From: DATJGR01 sp963780795
GTDB taxonomy: Bacteria; Pseudomonadota; Gammaproteobacteria; Pseudomonadales; Azotimanducaceae
Direction of reading: 5' to 3'
Assembly: GCA_963780795.1 (NCBI GenBank)
Contig: CAWADH010000014.1
Location: forward strand, 62,001 to 126,000
Length of the DNA: 64,000 bases
Shown in pieces: positions 35,009 to 43,713 of the stretch (positions are counted from its first letter, which is position 1; the number at the start of each line of letters is the position of its first letter). Position numbers and translations under genes: made by a program. A model generated the notes under the pieces. The model made no database searches. It had not been told where the DNA came from and saw only the letters and a list, made by a program, of their open reading frames with translations.

Positions 35009-35629
35009 ATGCGGCACCACCTGTGGATGTCTTCGAGCGCCGTAGCGCTGTTGTTGGCGCTCGCCGGATGCTCGAGCAATTCGGTGAGCGAGAGTCAGTG
35101 TCTCGCCGGCGACTGGCAGACCATCGGCTATCGCGACGGCGCCAACGGTTATCGCAGTACACAGCTGCTCGAACATCAGAACGCGTGCGTCAAACACGGC
35201 GTAATTCCGGACCGGGCCACGTACATGGCCGGTTGGGAGAAAGGCGTACGTGAATACTGCGAAGCGAACAACGGCTACGACGTGGGCGAACGCGGCGAAG
35301 GTTATGGCAACGTCTGCCCCGACGATCAGCGCGACGCGTTCCTCGCCGCGTATCACACCGGACGCGAGCTGTATCTGGCGCGCAGCGACGTGAGCAACCT
35401 CGAGCAGGCCATCAGCGAGCGCGAATATCGGCTCGATGCGATCAAGGCGGAGCTCATATCGAGCGCGACGCAGCAGTTCGATCCGACGCTGACGCCGGCT
35501 GCCCGCGTGGATCTGTTGGCGATGACGGAACGTCTCGCCGAAGAGCAGGGTCGCATCAATGCCGAACTACCGCGGATGCGTCAGGAGCTGGCGAACAAGT
35601 CGCAGCAGCTGGCGGCGCTGGAGCACTAG
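35009..35629 (+). CDS. DUF2799-type lipoprotein with coiled coil
   Basis: 206 residues. Lipoprotein signal WMSSSAVALLLALAGC with a good lipobox (LAGC). The mature part has WQTIGYRDGANGY and YMAGWEKGVREYC, the DUF2799 pattern with paired cysteines, then a C-terminal helix of about 80 residues (LEQAISEREYRLDAIKAELI and RMRQELANKSQQLAALEH) that should form a coiled coil. Function unknown, outer- or inner-membrane anchored, facing the periplasm. ATG at 35009 is preferred over 34994 because GGAG lies nine bases before it. Confidence 0.88.
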   Translation: MRHHLWMSSSAVALLLALAGCSSNSVSESQCLAGDWQTIGYRDGANGYRSTQLLEHQNACVKHGVIPDRATYMAGWEKGVREYCEANNGYDVGERGEGYGNVCPDDQRDAFLAAYHTGRELYLARSDVSNLEQAISEREYRLDAIKAELISSATQQFDPTLTPAARVDLLAMTERLAEEQGRINAELPRMRQELANKSQQLAALEH

Positions 35630-35655
35630 CTGAGTCTCTCTAAGAGTCGGCCGCA

Positions 35656-37038
35656 TCACGCGATCGGCGGCGCCTGATAACCGCCGCATTGGGCCGCGAT
35701 GTGCGCGGCGAGGCGGATGGTTCTGAAATCGCCGCCGTAGGGTCCGACCACCTGCATCCCGATCGGAAGCTTCGATGTGCCGAGGCCGATCGGCGGCACG
35801 GTTGCCGGCAGGTACGCCATGCCGGTGAGAATGGTCCATCGCACCAGGTCGATGTACATGCGCTGGCGGCCGTTGCACGTCAGCGTCCGCTGCGCGAGTT
35901 CGCCTTTCTGAAGGTGTGGGAACGGCGGAACGAAACACACCGGCATCAGCACCGCGTCGTAGCGCGTGAAGAACTCGGCCCACTTCGCCCGTATCGCTTC
36001 GCGCGCCATGTGCGCATCGAGCCACGCGCGATGGCTGTTTGCCGGCCGCCCCTCAGACGACGTGTTGGGCGTTGACTGTGCCATTGCCTCGAAAACCAGC
36101 CACAGGCCGAGATTCGACGCTGCATCCGGATCGATGTCCGGCCGCGCTTTACGGTCCACCGAAACGCCGGAGGCTTCAAGCCGATCCGCCGCCGCAGAGA
36201 CGACGTCGAGCACTTCGCCATCTACGGGACAGAACGAATCGTCGAGCCATGCGGCGACGCGCAGCGAACGGACGTCGTCCGGCGGCGACGCGAGGTCGGC
36301 GACCAACGGCCGATCCTTGCGCAGCAGGATGCCGAGCAGCAGTTCCAGATCGTCCGCCGATCTCGCGAGCGGTCCGAGCACGTTGATGTCGGCTTCGGTG
36401 GTGCCGCCGGCGAGGTGATCGAGATAGCCGGTGCTCGGCACGATGCCCCAGCTCGGTTTGTGCCCGAACACACCGTTGAACGCCGCGGGGATACGGATCG
36501 ACCCGCCGATGTCGGTGCCGATTTCGAACGAGGTGAGGCCGGCGGCAACCGCCGCGCCGGCGCCGCCTGACGAGCCGCCTGGAACGCGCTCGACATTCCA
36601 CGGATTCACGGTGGTACCGAACATCTCGTTGAATGTCTGCACGTCGCCGGACCAGCGCGGCAGATTGGTTTTGCCGATGACGATCGCGCCGGCGGCTTTC
36701 ACCGCACGCACCACCGGCGCATCGCGCGTCGGAACGTTGTTGTGCAGTTCGATTGCGCCGCCGGTGGATCGGATGCCTTTCGTCTCCAGCGCGTCTTTGA
36801 TGGTGATCGGCACGCCGTGCAGTGGCCCGACCGCATCGCCGCGCGCCAGCGCGGAATCGGCCAGATCGGCGGCGGAGCGCGCGGCCACGAAGTCGGTCGT
36901 GACCACCGCCTTCAATATCGGGTTGATCCGTTCGATCCGCATGATGGTGTGTTCGAGCAGACCGCGGCTGCTGATCTCGCGGCGACGGATCGCCTCGGCT
37001 TGTCGCGTGGCTGACCAGAGGGCGATGTCGTTGCTCAT
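35656..37038 (-). CDS. amidase (amidase-signature family)
   Basis: 460 residues. The Ser-cisSer-Lys triad is complete: Lys81 in GVPITIKDALETKG, Ser156 in VPGGSSGGAGAAVAAG and Ser180 in GTDIGGSIRIPAAF. The C-terminal part is typical (VGPYGGDFRTIRLAAHI). This family hydrolyses diverse amides and includes GatA, but there is no GatB/GatC neighbour and the sequence looks like a catabolic amidase. It stands alone, divergent from soxR; the SoxR-box-like operator lies between the two starts, so oxidative regulation of this gene is possible but unproven. Confidence 0.92.
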   Translation of the reverse strand: MSNDIALWSATRQAEAIRRREISSRGLLEHTIMRIERINPILKAVVTTDFVAARSAADLADSALARGDAVGPLHGVPITIKDALETKGIRSTGGAIELHNNVPTRDAPVVRAVKAAGAIVIGKTNLPRWSGDVQTFNEMFGTTVNPWNVERVPGGSSGGAGAAVAAGLTSFEIGTDIGGSIRIPAAFNGVFGHKPSWGIVPSTGYLDHLAGGTTEADINVLGPLARSADDLELLLGILLRKDRPLVADLASPPDDVRSLRVAAWLDDSFCPVDGEVLDVVSAAADRLEASGVSVDRKARPDIDPDAASNLGLWLVFEAMAQSTPNTSSEGRPANSHRAWLDAHMAREAIRAKWAEFFTRYDAVLMPVCFVPPFPHLQKGELAQRTLTCNGRQRMYIDLVRWTILTGMAYLPATVPPIGLGTSKLPIGMQVVGPYGGDFRTIRLAAHIAAQCGGYQAPPIA

Positions 37039-37154
37039 GGGACTGCTCGTTGACGGGTTGTCATGGATCGACGTGCGGAGATTAACCGCTCCGGCGCCGG
37101 CGTAGGCAAGCGCGCATTGCGGCGGCGCGGTTGCAATCGACGCACTGAGCGCAC

Positions 37155-37176
37155 AACCTCGACATTAGTCGAGGTT
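37155..37176. promoter_or_regulatory. SoxR-box-like operator
   Basis: Perfect inverted repeat with nine-base arms AACCTCGAC (37155-37163) and GTCGAGGTT (37168-37176) around ATTA. The 18-base core CCTCGACATTAGTCGAGG has the size and CCTC...GAGG ends of the E. coli soxS operator (CCTCAAGTTAACTTGAGG). It lies directly before soxR, as expected for autoregulation, and 117 bases upstream of the divergent amidase start. It covers the TTG at 37175, arguing for a later soxR start. Confidence 0.75.
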
Positions 37177-37186
37177 GGAGCGAAGC

Positions 37187-37651
37187 GTGGTCGATCGAAC
37201 GGCGACGAAACGGCAGCGTAGAGAGTTGACGGTGGGCGAGGTGTCGCAACGCAGCGGCGTAGCGGTGTCTGCGTTGCATTTCTACGAAGCGAAAGGCTTG
37301 ATCGCGAGTCACCGCACCGGCGGCAATCAGCGCCGTTATCCGCGCAGCGTGTTGCGGCGCGTCGCAGTCATTCGCGTGGCGCAGCGCACCGGCGTGCCGC
37401 TCGCGACGATCCGGGAAGCGCTTGCCGCACTACCGAAAGACCGGGTGCCCACGGCGGCCGACTGGAACCGGCTGTCTGCGCGCTGGAAAGCGGAGCTGAA
37501 CGACCGCATTGCCCGCCTGACGGAACTGCGCGACCAGCTGGGTGGATGCATCGGCTGCGGCTGCATGTCGCTGAAGGTATGCCCGCTGCGCAATCCGCTC
37601 GACGTGCTGGCTCGCGACGGAGCGGGGCCACGACTGCTCGATCAGCGCTGA
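37187..37651 (+). CDS. soxR: redox-sensitive transcriptional activator SoxR
   Basis: About 154 residues, MerR family. The helix-turn-helix is TVGEVSQRSGVAVSALHFYEAKGL, given as two overlapping halves; the [2Fe-2S] cluster motif is CIGCGC then five residues and Cys (CMSLKVC), all four Cys present. SoxR senses redox-cycling drugs and activates promoters with over-long spacers. A TTG at 37175 would add four residues but lies inside the operator, so GTG at 37187 (VVDRTATKRQRR) is preferred; the N-terminus is then close in length to E. coli SoxR. No soxS is present, as usual outside enterobacteria, where SoxR controls efflux or oxidoreductase genes directly. Confidence 0.93.
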   Translation: MVDRTATKRQRRELTVGEVSQRSGVAVSALHFYEAKGLIASHRTGGNQRRYPRSVLRRVAVIRVAQRTGVPLATIREALAALPKDRVPTAADWNRLSARWKAELNDRIARLTELRDQLGGCIGCGCMSLKVCPLRNPLDVLARDGAGPRLLDQR

Positions 37652-37766
37652 ACGGGACGCCGGCCGCGGCCAATCTGCGAGCCGCGCCTCATCTTGGTGC
37701 ATCGGCGGGTTGTGGATGCGATCCGCCGACGTTATGGTGAGTCCGCTCAATAGCCTGGAGTGGAGA

Positions 37767-38367
37767 ATGGATCAGAAATCCAAGAGATGGATACGTCCCG
37801 CGGGACTCGTTGCGGCGATGCTGTTCGCCGGATCGGCTGCCGCGAGCGAGGGTCCTCGCTATACGTACGGCGAACTCGGTTACGCGCGCGTCGACTTCGA
37901 CAACTTCAACGAAGACGCGGATGTGTTCGGCGCGAACGGTTCGCTGGCGGTTTCGGATCAGATCTACCTGATCGCCTCGTACTCCGACGGCAGCATCGAC
38001 GGGAATGGATTCGACATCGATCTGAAGCAGGCCGAGGCGGGCGTCGGTCTGCACTTCCCGCTGAACCCGAAAGTCGACTTCACCGCCGACGCGTCGTACG
38101 TGTGGGCCGAGGTGGATGCAAGACGACTTCAACTCGCAGGACGACGATGGCTACGCCATTCGCGCCGGTATCCGCGCGATGCTGACGCCGCAATTCGAAC
38201 TGAACGGCGGCGGCAGCTACGTCGACGTGTCGGACGACGATACGGCGCTGTACGTCGGTGCCGTGTACAGCTTCACCGACATGTTCGCGGTAACCGGCAA
38301 CGTCTCGGTCGGCGACAACGCAACCGCTTACGGCGTCGGCTTGCGGCTGTACTTCGACGTCAAGTAA
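37767..38367 (+). pseudogene. outer-membrane beta-barrel protein, frameshifted
   Basis: The reading frame from ATG at 37767 (GGAG upstream) gives a signal peptide (RPAGLVAAMLFAGSAAAS) and strands such as YTYGELGYARVDFDNFNED, DQIYLIASYSDGSIDGNGF and VGLHFPLNPKVDFTADASYV, up to about 38115. The barrel then continues in the next frame: YAIRAGIRAMLTPQFELNGG, TALYVGAVYSFTDMFAVTGN and the last strand GVGLRLYFDVK, stop at 38367. The span is 601 bases, one more than a multiple of three, so a single inserted base (or two lost) near 38108-38118 splits it. Repaired it would be about 199 residues, a small porin-like barrel. Recent mutation or a sequence error. Confidence 0.8.
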
Positions 38368-38388
38368 TCGGCCTTTCCGACGGCGCGG

Positions 38389-39027
38389 TTACGGCAGCAA
38401 CTGCCGGACCGTCGCCGTCGCCTTCATCAGCGGTGCGTAGTCGGAGTCGTGCCGCCCTGCGTGATTCGCCATCCCCGATTTCGTCAACGTGCCTTTCGGT
38501 GCGATGTAGCTGTCGATGCGCCGTTGCGGCCGCTCGTGCCAGCTGATGTTGAACGCGCCGAGCTTCGGATAGAACTCCGCCACCGAATACGGCACGTGGT
38601 CGTGAATCCACCACGCCATCGCGCGCCAGTCGCCGCCGCCGGCCAGAAAGTCGGCGAAGCTCGGAAGCGCGACGCACGCCATCGCACCTTTGTGGCCGGC
38701 TGCGTCGCGTCGGTCCCAGATGTGCGCACCGTAGTTGGTTTCGTTGCGCGCGCAGCTGTAGCCGTGCTCGTTGCCGAATTGATTCACGGTGCACGAGCGG
38801 AACGCCGACCGGATTGCGACGCGGCCGAACTGCCGTTGCAACGGCTCGAGGATCTCGCTACACAAATGCGTACCGACGTCGATCGCGAGATCCGGATCGT
38901 CGGGGACGTTCGGCATGCCGTACAGATTCGCGATCTCGCTGTGCAGAAAATCGCGCATGAAGAAGCTCGGCGAGAGACGTACGCGTCCGAGTTCCTCCAG
39001 CGCCTTTACGGTGGTGGGTTTTTTCAT
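38389..39027 (-). CDS. hypothetical protein, peptidase-M15-like
   Basis: 212 residues, no signal peptide. FFMRDFLHSEIANLYGMPNVPD, VGTHLCSEILEPLQRQFGRV and RSAFRSCTVNQFGNEHGYSC (in pieces) resemble the D-Ala-D-Ala carboxypeptidase-like (M15) fold of phage endolysins: RSAFRS is the usual strand before the first zinc ligand, and HIWDRRD and WWIHDHVPYS hold further His/Asp. The match is from pattern only and the ligand spacing is not classical. ATG at 39027 gives MKKPTTVKALEELGRV; the longer frame to 39069 has no better ribosome site. It stands alone. Confidence 0.6.
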   Translation of the reverse strand: MKKPTTVKALEELGRVRLSPSFFMRDFLHSEIANLYGMPNVPDDPDLAIDVGTHLCSEILEPLQRQFGRVAIRSAFRSCTVNQFGNEHGYSCARNETNYGAHIWDRRDAAGHKGAMACVALPSFADFLAGGGDWRAMAWWIHDHVPYSVAEFYPKLGAFNISWHERPQRRIDSYIAPKGTLTKSGMANHAGRHDSDYAPLMKATATVRQLLP

Positions 39028-39125
39028 TTGAACACCGCATTGAAGTTGCCAATGGCAGTGTAAGGGCATTCGCTTTCCGATAACCCTCGGTGCATATTTG
39101 GCCGAAACCGATACCGGAGCGAAGC

Positions 39126-39566
39126 ATGAAGATCAAAGCGCTGGGCCACGTGGTATTGCGGGTGACCGATCGTGATCGGGCCGAACGTTTCTACAACGGC
39201 GTGCTCGGGCTGCCGATCTGCGCGCGGCTCGATCAGGGCGGCATGAAGATGGCGTTCTTCTCGCTCGGCAACCATCATGATTTCGCAGTGATGGAAGTGA
39301 AGGACGACGGCGACGCGCAGCCGCGTCGCGGCGCCGGTCTCGATCACGTGGCGTTCAACATCGGCACTTCGATGGACGAACTGCGCGAGGCACGTGCCGC
39401 GCTGGAAGCAGCCGGTATTGCTTCGACGCCGATCGATCACGAAGTGAGCAAATCGCTGTATTTCCAGGATCCCGACGGCAACGGCGTCGAGGTGTACGTC
39501 GATGCGTCGCAGGTGTGGCGCACCGAGCCGCAACGCGTCGCACAGGTGAAGCCGCTGCAGTTGTAG
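39126..39566 (+). CDS. VOC-superfamily (glyoxalase/dioxygenase-like) protein
   Basis: 146 residues, one pair of beta-alpha-beta-beta-beta modules. The first has GHVVLRVTDRDRAERFYNGVLGLP (His as first metal ligand) and the second GLDHVAFNIG, with the end YFQDPDGNGVEVYVD giving the Glu metal ligand. This is the type covering catechol-dioxygenase-like and fosfomycin-resistance-like proteins; the substrate cannot be inferred. ATG at 39126 with GGAG nine bases upstream. Confidence 0.9.
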   Translation: MKIKALGHVVLRVTDRDRAERFYNGVLGLPICARLDQGGMKMAFFSLGNHHDFAVMEVKDDGDAQPRRGAGLDHVAFNIGTSMDELREARAALEAAGIASTPIDHEVSKSLYFQDPDGNGVEVYVDASQVWRTEPQRVAQVKPLQL

Positions 39567-39624
39567 CGGACGTAGTCGTAGCCGCCGCTCAATTCCGGTT
39601 CACATACATATATAGGTACACATC

Positions 39625-40782
39625 GTGACTGACTTCCCGGTGCACGGCACGGTTGCGCCAGGTTTCGAGGCCGTCCGCTCGGTGTTCGAACGCAACTTCA
39701 CCGACGACATCGAAGTGGGCGCGAGTTTTTGCGCGATCGTCGACGGCCAGACGGTGGTCGACCTGTGGGGCGGTTATCAGGATCGCGCGTGCACTCGGGC
39801 ATGGAACCAAGACACGCTGGTGAACGTGTATTCGACTACCAAGGGCGTTGCGTCGATCGCGTTCGCCGCGTTGGTCGAAGACGGGCTGATCGATTACGCC
39901 GCGCCGGTAGCCGCGTATTGGCCGGAGTTTCGCGCCGCGCGCAACGGATTGACGGTGGGCCAACTGCTGTCGCATCAATCCGGCGTGTGCGGATTGCGCG
40001 AGAAAGTCGCGGTGACGGATCTCTACGACTGGTCCGCGATGGTGACGCGGATGGCGGCCGAGGAGCCGTTCTGGGAACCGGGCACGGCGGCCGGCTATCA
40101 CGCGGTGCTGTGGGGTTATCTGCCGGGAGAACTCGCGCTGCGCACCAGCGGGAAAACGTTGGGAACGATTCTCGCGGAGCGAATCGCGCGTCCGCTCGAA
40201 GCGGAGGTGCATCTCGGACTGCCGACGGCCGAGCACGGTCGCGTTGCCGATCTCGTCGGCCCCAATCACGCTCGCATTCAGCCCGACCTCTCCGCGCTGC
40301 TCGCGATGAAGATGCCGCCGCTGTATCGGTACGCGTTGCAGAATCCGTCGATCAGACCGTGGCAGGATGCGTGCAGCGCGCCGTGGCGCGTCGCTGAGAT
40401 CGCGGCGGCGAACGCGCAGGCGAACGCGCGCGGCATCGCGCGCATCTACGGTGCGCTCGCCCGCGGCGGCGAACTCGACGGCGTGCGCGCACTGAACGAA
40501 GACACGATCGCGGCAATGTGTCACGAAGAAGTGGGTGAGCAGGACGACCTCGTGCTGGGGCGGCCGTTGCGCCGCGGCCGCGGCGTGATACTGAACACGC
40601 AGGGGATGTACGGTCCGAATCGCGATGCGTACGGCCATTCCGGTGCCGGCGGCAGCGTCGGCTTCGCCGACCCTTCGCTGAAACTCGGTATCGGCTACGC
40701 GATGAATCAGATGCAGCCCGGCATCGAAACCGACACGCGTGGCAATCGGTTGATCAAGGCGGTATACGAGGCGCTGGCATGA
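39625..40782 (+). CDS. serine hydrolase, beta-lactamase/esterase VIII family
   Basis: 385 residues of the class C beta-lactamase-like fold. The catalytic SxxK is VYSTTKG (Ser70, Lys73). YHAVLWGYLPGEL supplies the Tyr of the second motif, and GHSGAGGSVGFADPSL resembles the third motif region of esterase EstB-type enzymes. No signal peptide is seen, so a cytosolic esterase is more likely than a beta-lactamase. The start is GTG at 39625; upstream is an AT-rich stretch (ACATACATATATAGG) that may be a promoter. The next gene starts 14 bases after its stop, so both are probably one operon. Confidence 0.9.
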   Translation: MTDFPVHGTVAPGFEAVRSVFERNFTDDIEVGASFCAIVDGQTVVDLWGGYQDRACTRAWNQDTLVNVYSTTKGVASIAFAALVEDGLIDYAAPVAAYWPEFRAARNGLTVGQLLSHQSGVCGLREKVAVTDLYDWSAMVTRMAAEEPFWEPGTAAGYHAVLWGYLPGELALRTSGKTLGTILAERIARPLEAEVHLGLPTAEHGRVADLVGPNHARIQPDLSALLAMKMPPLYRYALQNPSIRPWQDACSAPWRVAEIAAANAQANARGIARIYGALARGGELDGVRALNEDTIAAMCHEEVGEQDDLVLGRPLRRGRGVILNTQGMYGPNRDAYGHSGAGGSVGFADPSLKLGIGYAMNQMQPGIETDTRGNRLIKAVYEALA

Positions 40783-40795
40783 CGGAGAGCAATGC

Positions 40796-41509
40796 ATGAG
40801 CACGTTCGTTCTGGTTCACGGTGCGTGGCACGGCGGCTGGTGCTGGTACAAGGTGGTTGCGTTGCTGCGGCAGAAAGGCCACACGGTGATCGCGCCGGAT
40901 CTTCCGGGGCATGGGCGCGATCAGACGCCGATCAACGAAGTGTCGATGCAGAGCTATGCGCAGCGCGTCGCCGACGTGATGCGCACTGCGAACGAACCGG
41001 TGATTCTGGTCGGGCACAGCATGGGCGGGTTCGTGATCTCCGCCGCGGCCGAACAGCAGCCGCAGACGGTTGCGAAGCTGGTGTACATCGCCGCGTTTCT
41101 GCTCGACGACGGGCAGACGTTCGGAGACGCCGCCGCGCGCGATAGCGGCTCAACGGTGTCGTCGGGGCTCGTTCCATCTGCCGACGGCGCGTCGCTGACG
41201 GTGGCGCCGGGTCGGCTCAAAGAGATCTTCTACGGCGATTGTTCCGATCAAGACGTGGCACTCGCGCAGCTGACGCTGGGTCCCGAATCGAGCGCCGCCC
41301 TCGGCGCGCAGATGCACGTCACAGCGCAGCGCTGGGGCCGCATTCCCCGCGTGTACATCGAATGCACGAAGGACCGCGCGGTGACGATCGCATCGCAGCG
41401 CGCGATGGTGCAACGGCTGCCGTGCGAAAGGGTGATCACGATGCACACCGATCACTCGCCGTTCTTCTCCGCGCCCGAGCAACTCGCGCAAGATCTGTCG
41501 TCGTTGTAG
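40796..41509 (+). CDS. alpha/beta hydrolase, hydroxynitrile-lyase/salicylate-esterase-like
   Basis: 237 residues. FVLVHGAWHGGWCWYKVVALL opens the protein with the oxyanion His-Gly; the nucleophile is Ser in ILVGHSMGGFVIS; the base His is in MHTDHSPFFSAPEQL near the end. This compact form without a large cap matches the plant methylesterase / hydroxynitrile lyase group, common in bacteria as esterases. ATG at 40796, GGAG upstream, 14 bases after the beta-lactamase-like gene. Confidence 0.9.
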   Translation: MSTFVLVHGAWHGGWCWYKVVALLRQKGHTVIAPDLPGHGRDQTPINEVSMQSYAQRVADVMRTANEPVILVGHSMGGFVISAAAEQQPQTVAKLVYIAAFLLDDGQTFGDAAARDSGSTVSSGLVPSADGASLTVAPGRLKEIFYGDCSDQDVALAQLTLGPESSAALGAQMHVTAQRWGRIPRVYIECTKDRAVTIASQRAMVQRLPCERVITMHTDHSPFFSAPEQLAQDLSSL

Positions 41510-41637
41510 GCGCCGCCGTACTCATCGGGAAGTCCCTATTGCCGGGTGCGGCCGTGGCCGCGCAACCTCTGGCGCAGGTTGGGAAGGCTGAAACGAGCCC
41601 TCGGTTGTAGCGTTGGGGCCAAATCGCGGAGCTTCCG

Positions 41638-42159
41638 TTGATTGCCTGTATTCGAATCTCAGTATCCGTTGCCGGGATAGTGCTCGCGCTGTGCGTGAGC
41701 GGTGCGTCAGCTGACGAGCCGCGCGACGAAGCGCGCGTGCTGATTCTCAACGGCGTAGACCCGTACCTCCCCGCATATCTGGCCATCGACGAAGCGATGC
41801 GCGCGAGCCTGCACGAAGACGGCACGCGACGAATCGTGTTTTTCTCCGAAGCGCTGGACGCGCAGCGTTTTTCGATCGAGGCGCTCGAACCCGAGTACCT
41901 GGCACTGCTGAGGAAGAAGTACAGCGCACTGCACATCGATGTGGTGGTCGCGGTTTCGCGCGCGGCGTTGGAGTTCTTCAAGCGGCATGGCGCGACGCTT
42001 TGGCCACAAGCTCGAGTGGTATATCAGGGCTTTCCGGGCGAAGCCGTCACGCAGGACGAGTTGCCCACGAATGCAACCGGCGTCATCGCGAATCAGGACA
42101 TTCGATCGACGATCGCACTCGCGCGTCGTCTGCAGCCCGAACCTACGGCATGGCGCTGA
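41638..42159 (+). pseudogene. N-terminal fragment of a sensor kinase with substrate-binding-protein-like domain
   Basis: 173 codons from TTG at 41638 (CGGAG upstream). After a signal-anchor (VSVAGIVLALCVSGASAD) comes RVLILNGVDPYLPAYLAIDEAM, VVVAVSRAALEFFKRHGATLWP and RVVYQGFPGEAVTQDELP, given separately. This is the periplasmic ABC-substrate-binding-like input domain that in full-length relatives precedes a membrane helix and histidine-kinase modules. Similarity stops after ARRLQPE, and the frame ends a few codons later inside sequence that belongs to an antiporter gene. The transmembrane and kinase parts are gone, so this is a truncated gene; it might still make a small periplasmic protein. 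Confidence 0.7.
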
Positions 42160-43169
42160 CGCTGTTCATGGCGGGTATGGAACTCGACTTCGGGCACATC
42201 AAGGGACGGCCGCTCGTGCTCGGCGCCGCCGGTTGGTCGGTGTCGGTACTGGCTGGAATCACCGTGGTAGGGCTGCTTCATGTCATCCCAGCGGTGCACG
42301 CACCGATGATGGTCGCGCTCGCGCTCTGCACCACCGGACTCGGCACGTTGATTCCTGTGTTCCGCGACGGCGGACAACTCGGTACGCCGTTCGGACGCCT
42401 GTTTCTGGCGGCCGGTACGCTCGGTGAGGTCGGGCCGATCGTGGCAATGTCACTGCTCCTGTCACAGCGGTACAGCACGTTGCAGGAGATCGGATTCCTG
42501 GTCGTGTTTCTCGCGGTGGTGGGAATCGCGGCCGCTGTCGGTATGGGCGCGCGACCGCCTAGAGTGCTCGACTTGCTGAGTCGCACGATGCACTCGAGCA
42601 GTCAGCTGCCGGTGCGCATTTCATTGTTGGTGCTCGCGTCGTTGTTCGTGCTGGCGGAAGAGTTCGGCTTCGAGAGCATCTTCGGCGCGTTCGCGGCCGG
42701 CATGGTGGTGGGGCAGGTCACCCGCGGCAACGATGGGAAGCCGCTGCGCGAAAAGATCGATGCCGTCGCATTCGGCTGGTTCTATCCGTTCTTCTTCGTC
42801 GGCACCGGGATCAAGTTCGACATCACCGCGCTCGGCAGGGATCTTCCTACGATGCTGCTGGTGCCGACATTCGTGGTGCTGTTCCTGATCGTTCGCGGTG
42901 TGCCGGTGTTCCTCTATAGAAACGACATCACGAAGGCGCAGCTGCTGCCGTTCGCGCTGTCGTCGGCGGTTCCTTCGCTCTCGATCACCGTCGTCATTAC
43001 TGGAATCGGAACGGCCGTCGGTGCGATGAACCCGGACGTCGCCGCTGCGCTGGTCGGTGCGGCGCTGTTGTCGATCCTGCTTTTCCCGACGATTGCGGGC
43101 GCGTTGCTGGCGCGGAGCACGCCCGCCGGCGAAACTTCCGTCACCGCGAGTGGACCCTTAAAGGAGTAA
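42150..43169 (+). pseudogene. cation:proton antiporter, 5'-truncated
   Basis: 339 codons from an ATG at 42150. From its first residues (MALTLFMAGMELDFGHIKGRPL) it matches the middle of Kef/NhaA-type CPA2 exchangers: this segment is normally the third helix, so about 60-70 residues of the N-terminus are missing. The remainder is complete: FGRLFLAAGTLGEVGPIVAM, EEFGFESIFGAFAAGMVVGQ, WFYPFFFVGTGIKFDITALG and a final helix. The upstream DNA is the sensor-kinase fragment in another frame. Translation could start at 42150 but the product would lack two helices, so transport is doubtful. A strong AAAGGAG before the next gene shows the operon downstream is unaltered. Confidence 0.75.
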
Positions 43170-43173
43170 CGCG

Positions 43174-43680
43174 ATGAGCAAGACGACCGACCTCATCAAG
43201 AAAGAGTTCTACGAGATGATCCCGCCGACGCTGTTCTTCTTCGTCGCACTGCACATCGTCGCGCTGATCCGCTCGCTGATGGTCAAAGCCAGCGGAATAC
43301 CGTTGTCGACGACCGCATCCGTTGCAATCGCCGCGCTCGTGCTGGGCAAATCAGTGCTGCTGGCCGACATGTTGCCGATGATCAACCGTTTTCCGCAGAG
43401 GCCGCTGATCTACAACGTGGCGTGGAAGACGCTGATCTACATGATCGTGGCAGGCCTGATTCACTACGCGGAGCACCTTGTCGATTTCGTGCGCGAAACG
43501 GGTGGCCTGATCGCGGGCAACGACAAACTGCTTGCCGAAATGAGCTGGCCGCGTTTCTGGGCGATCCAGATTCTGCTGCTCGTGCTGATCGTGATGTACT
43601 GCACCATCGACGAACTCGCGCGCGCGATCGGCAAACAGAAGTTCGTGCGGATGTTCTTTGGACCGCTGCCGACGACTTGA
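43174..43680 (+). CDS. four-helix membrane protein, hypothetical
   Basis: 168 residues with hydrophobic segments at about 16-35 (IPPTLFFFVALHIVALIRSL), 46-66, 78-103 and 127-147. It contains YNVAWKTLIYMIVAGLIHYAEH and ends in a basic tail (AIGKQKFVRMFFG). I do not know its function. It begins four bases after the antiporter stop with AAAGGAG overlapping that stop, so the two were an operon; a regulator or accessory subunit of the antiporter is conceivable. Confidence 0.75.
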   Translation: MSKTTDLIKKEFYEMIPPTLFFFVALHIVALIRSLMVKASGIPLSTTASVAIAALVLGKSVLLADMLPMINRFPQRPLIYNVAWKTLIYMIVAGLIHYAEHLVDFVRETGGLIAGNDKLLAEMSWPRFWAIQILLLVLIVMYCTIDELARAIGKQKFVRMFFGPLPTT

Positions 43681-43713
43681 CCGGGCGGCGGCGTGCCGAG
43701 CGTCGAGAGCCGG

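Noticed and set aside
39589..40803. 404-codon minus-strand frame
   Set aside because: Antisense to the serine hydrolase with SxxK; no features of its own.
41520..41637. GGGAAGTCCC near-palindrome upstream of the sensor fragment
   Set aside because: Only ten bases and imperfect; no start or operator context that would support a binding site.
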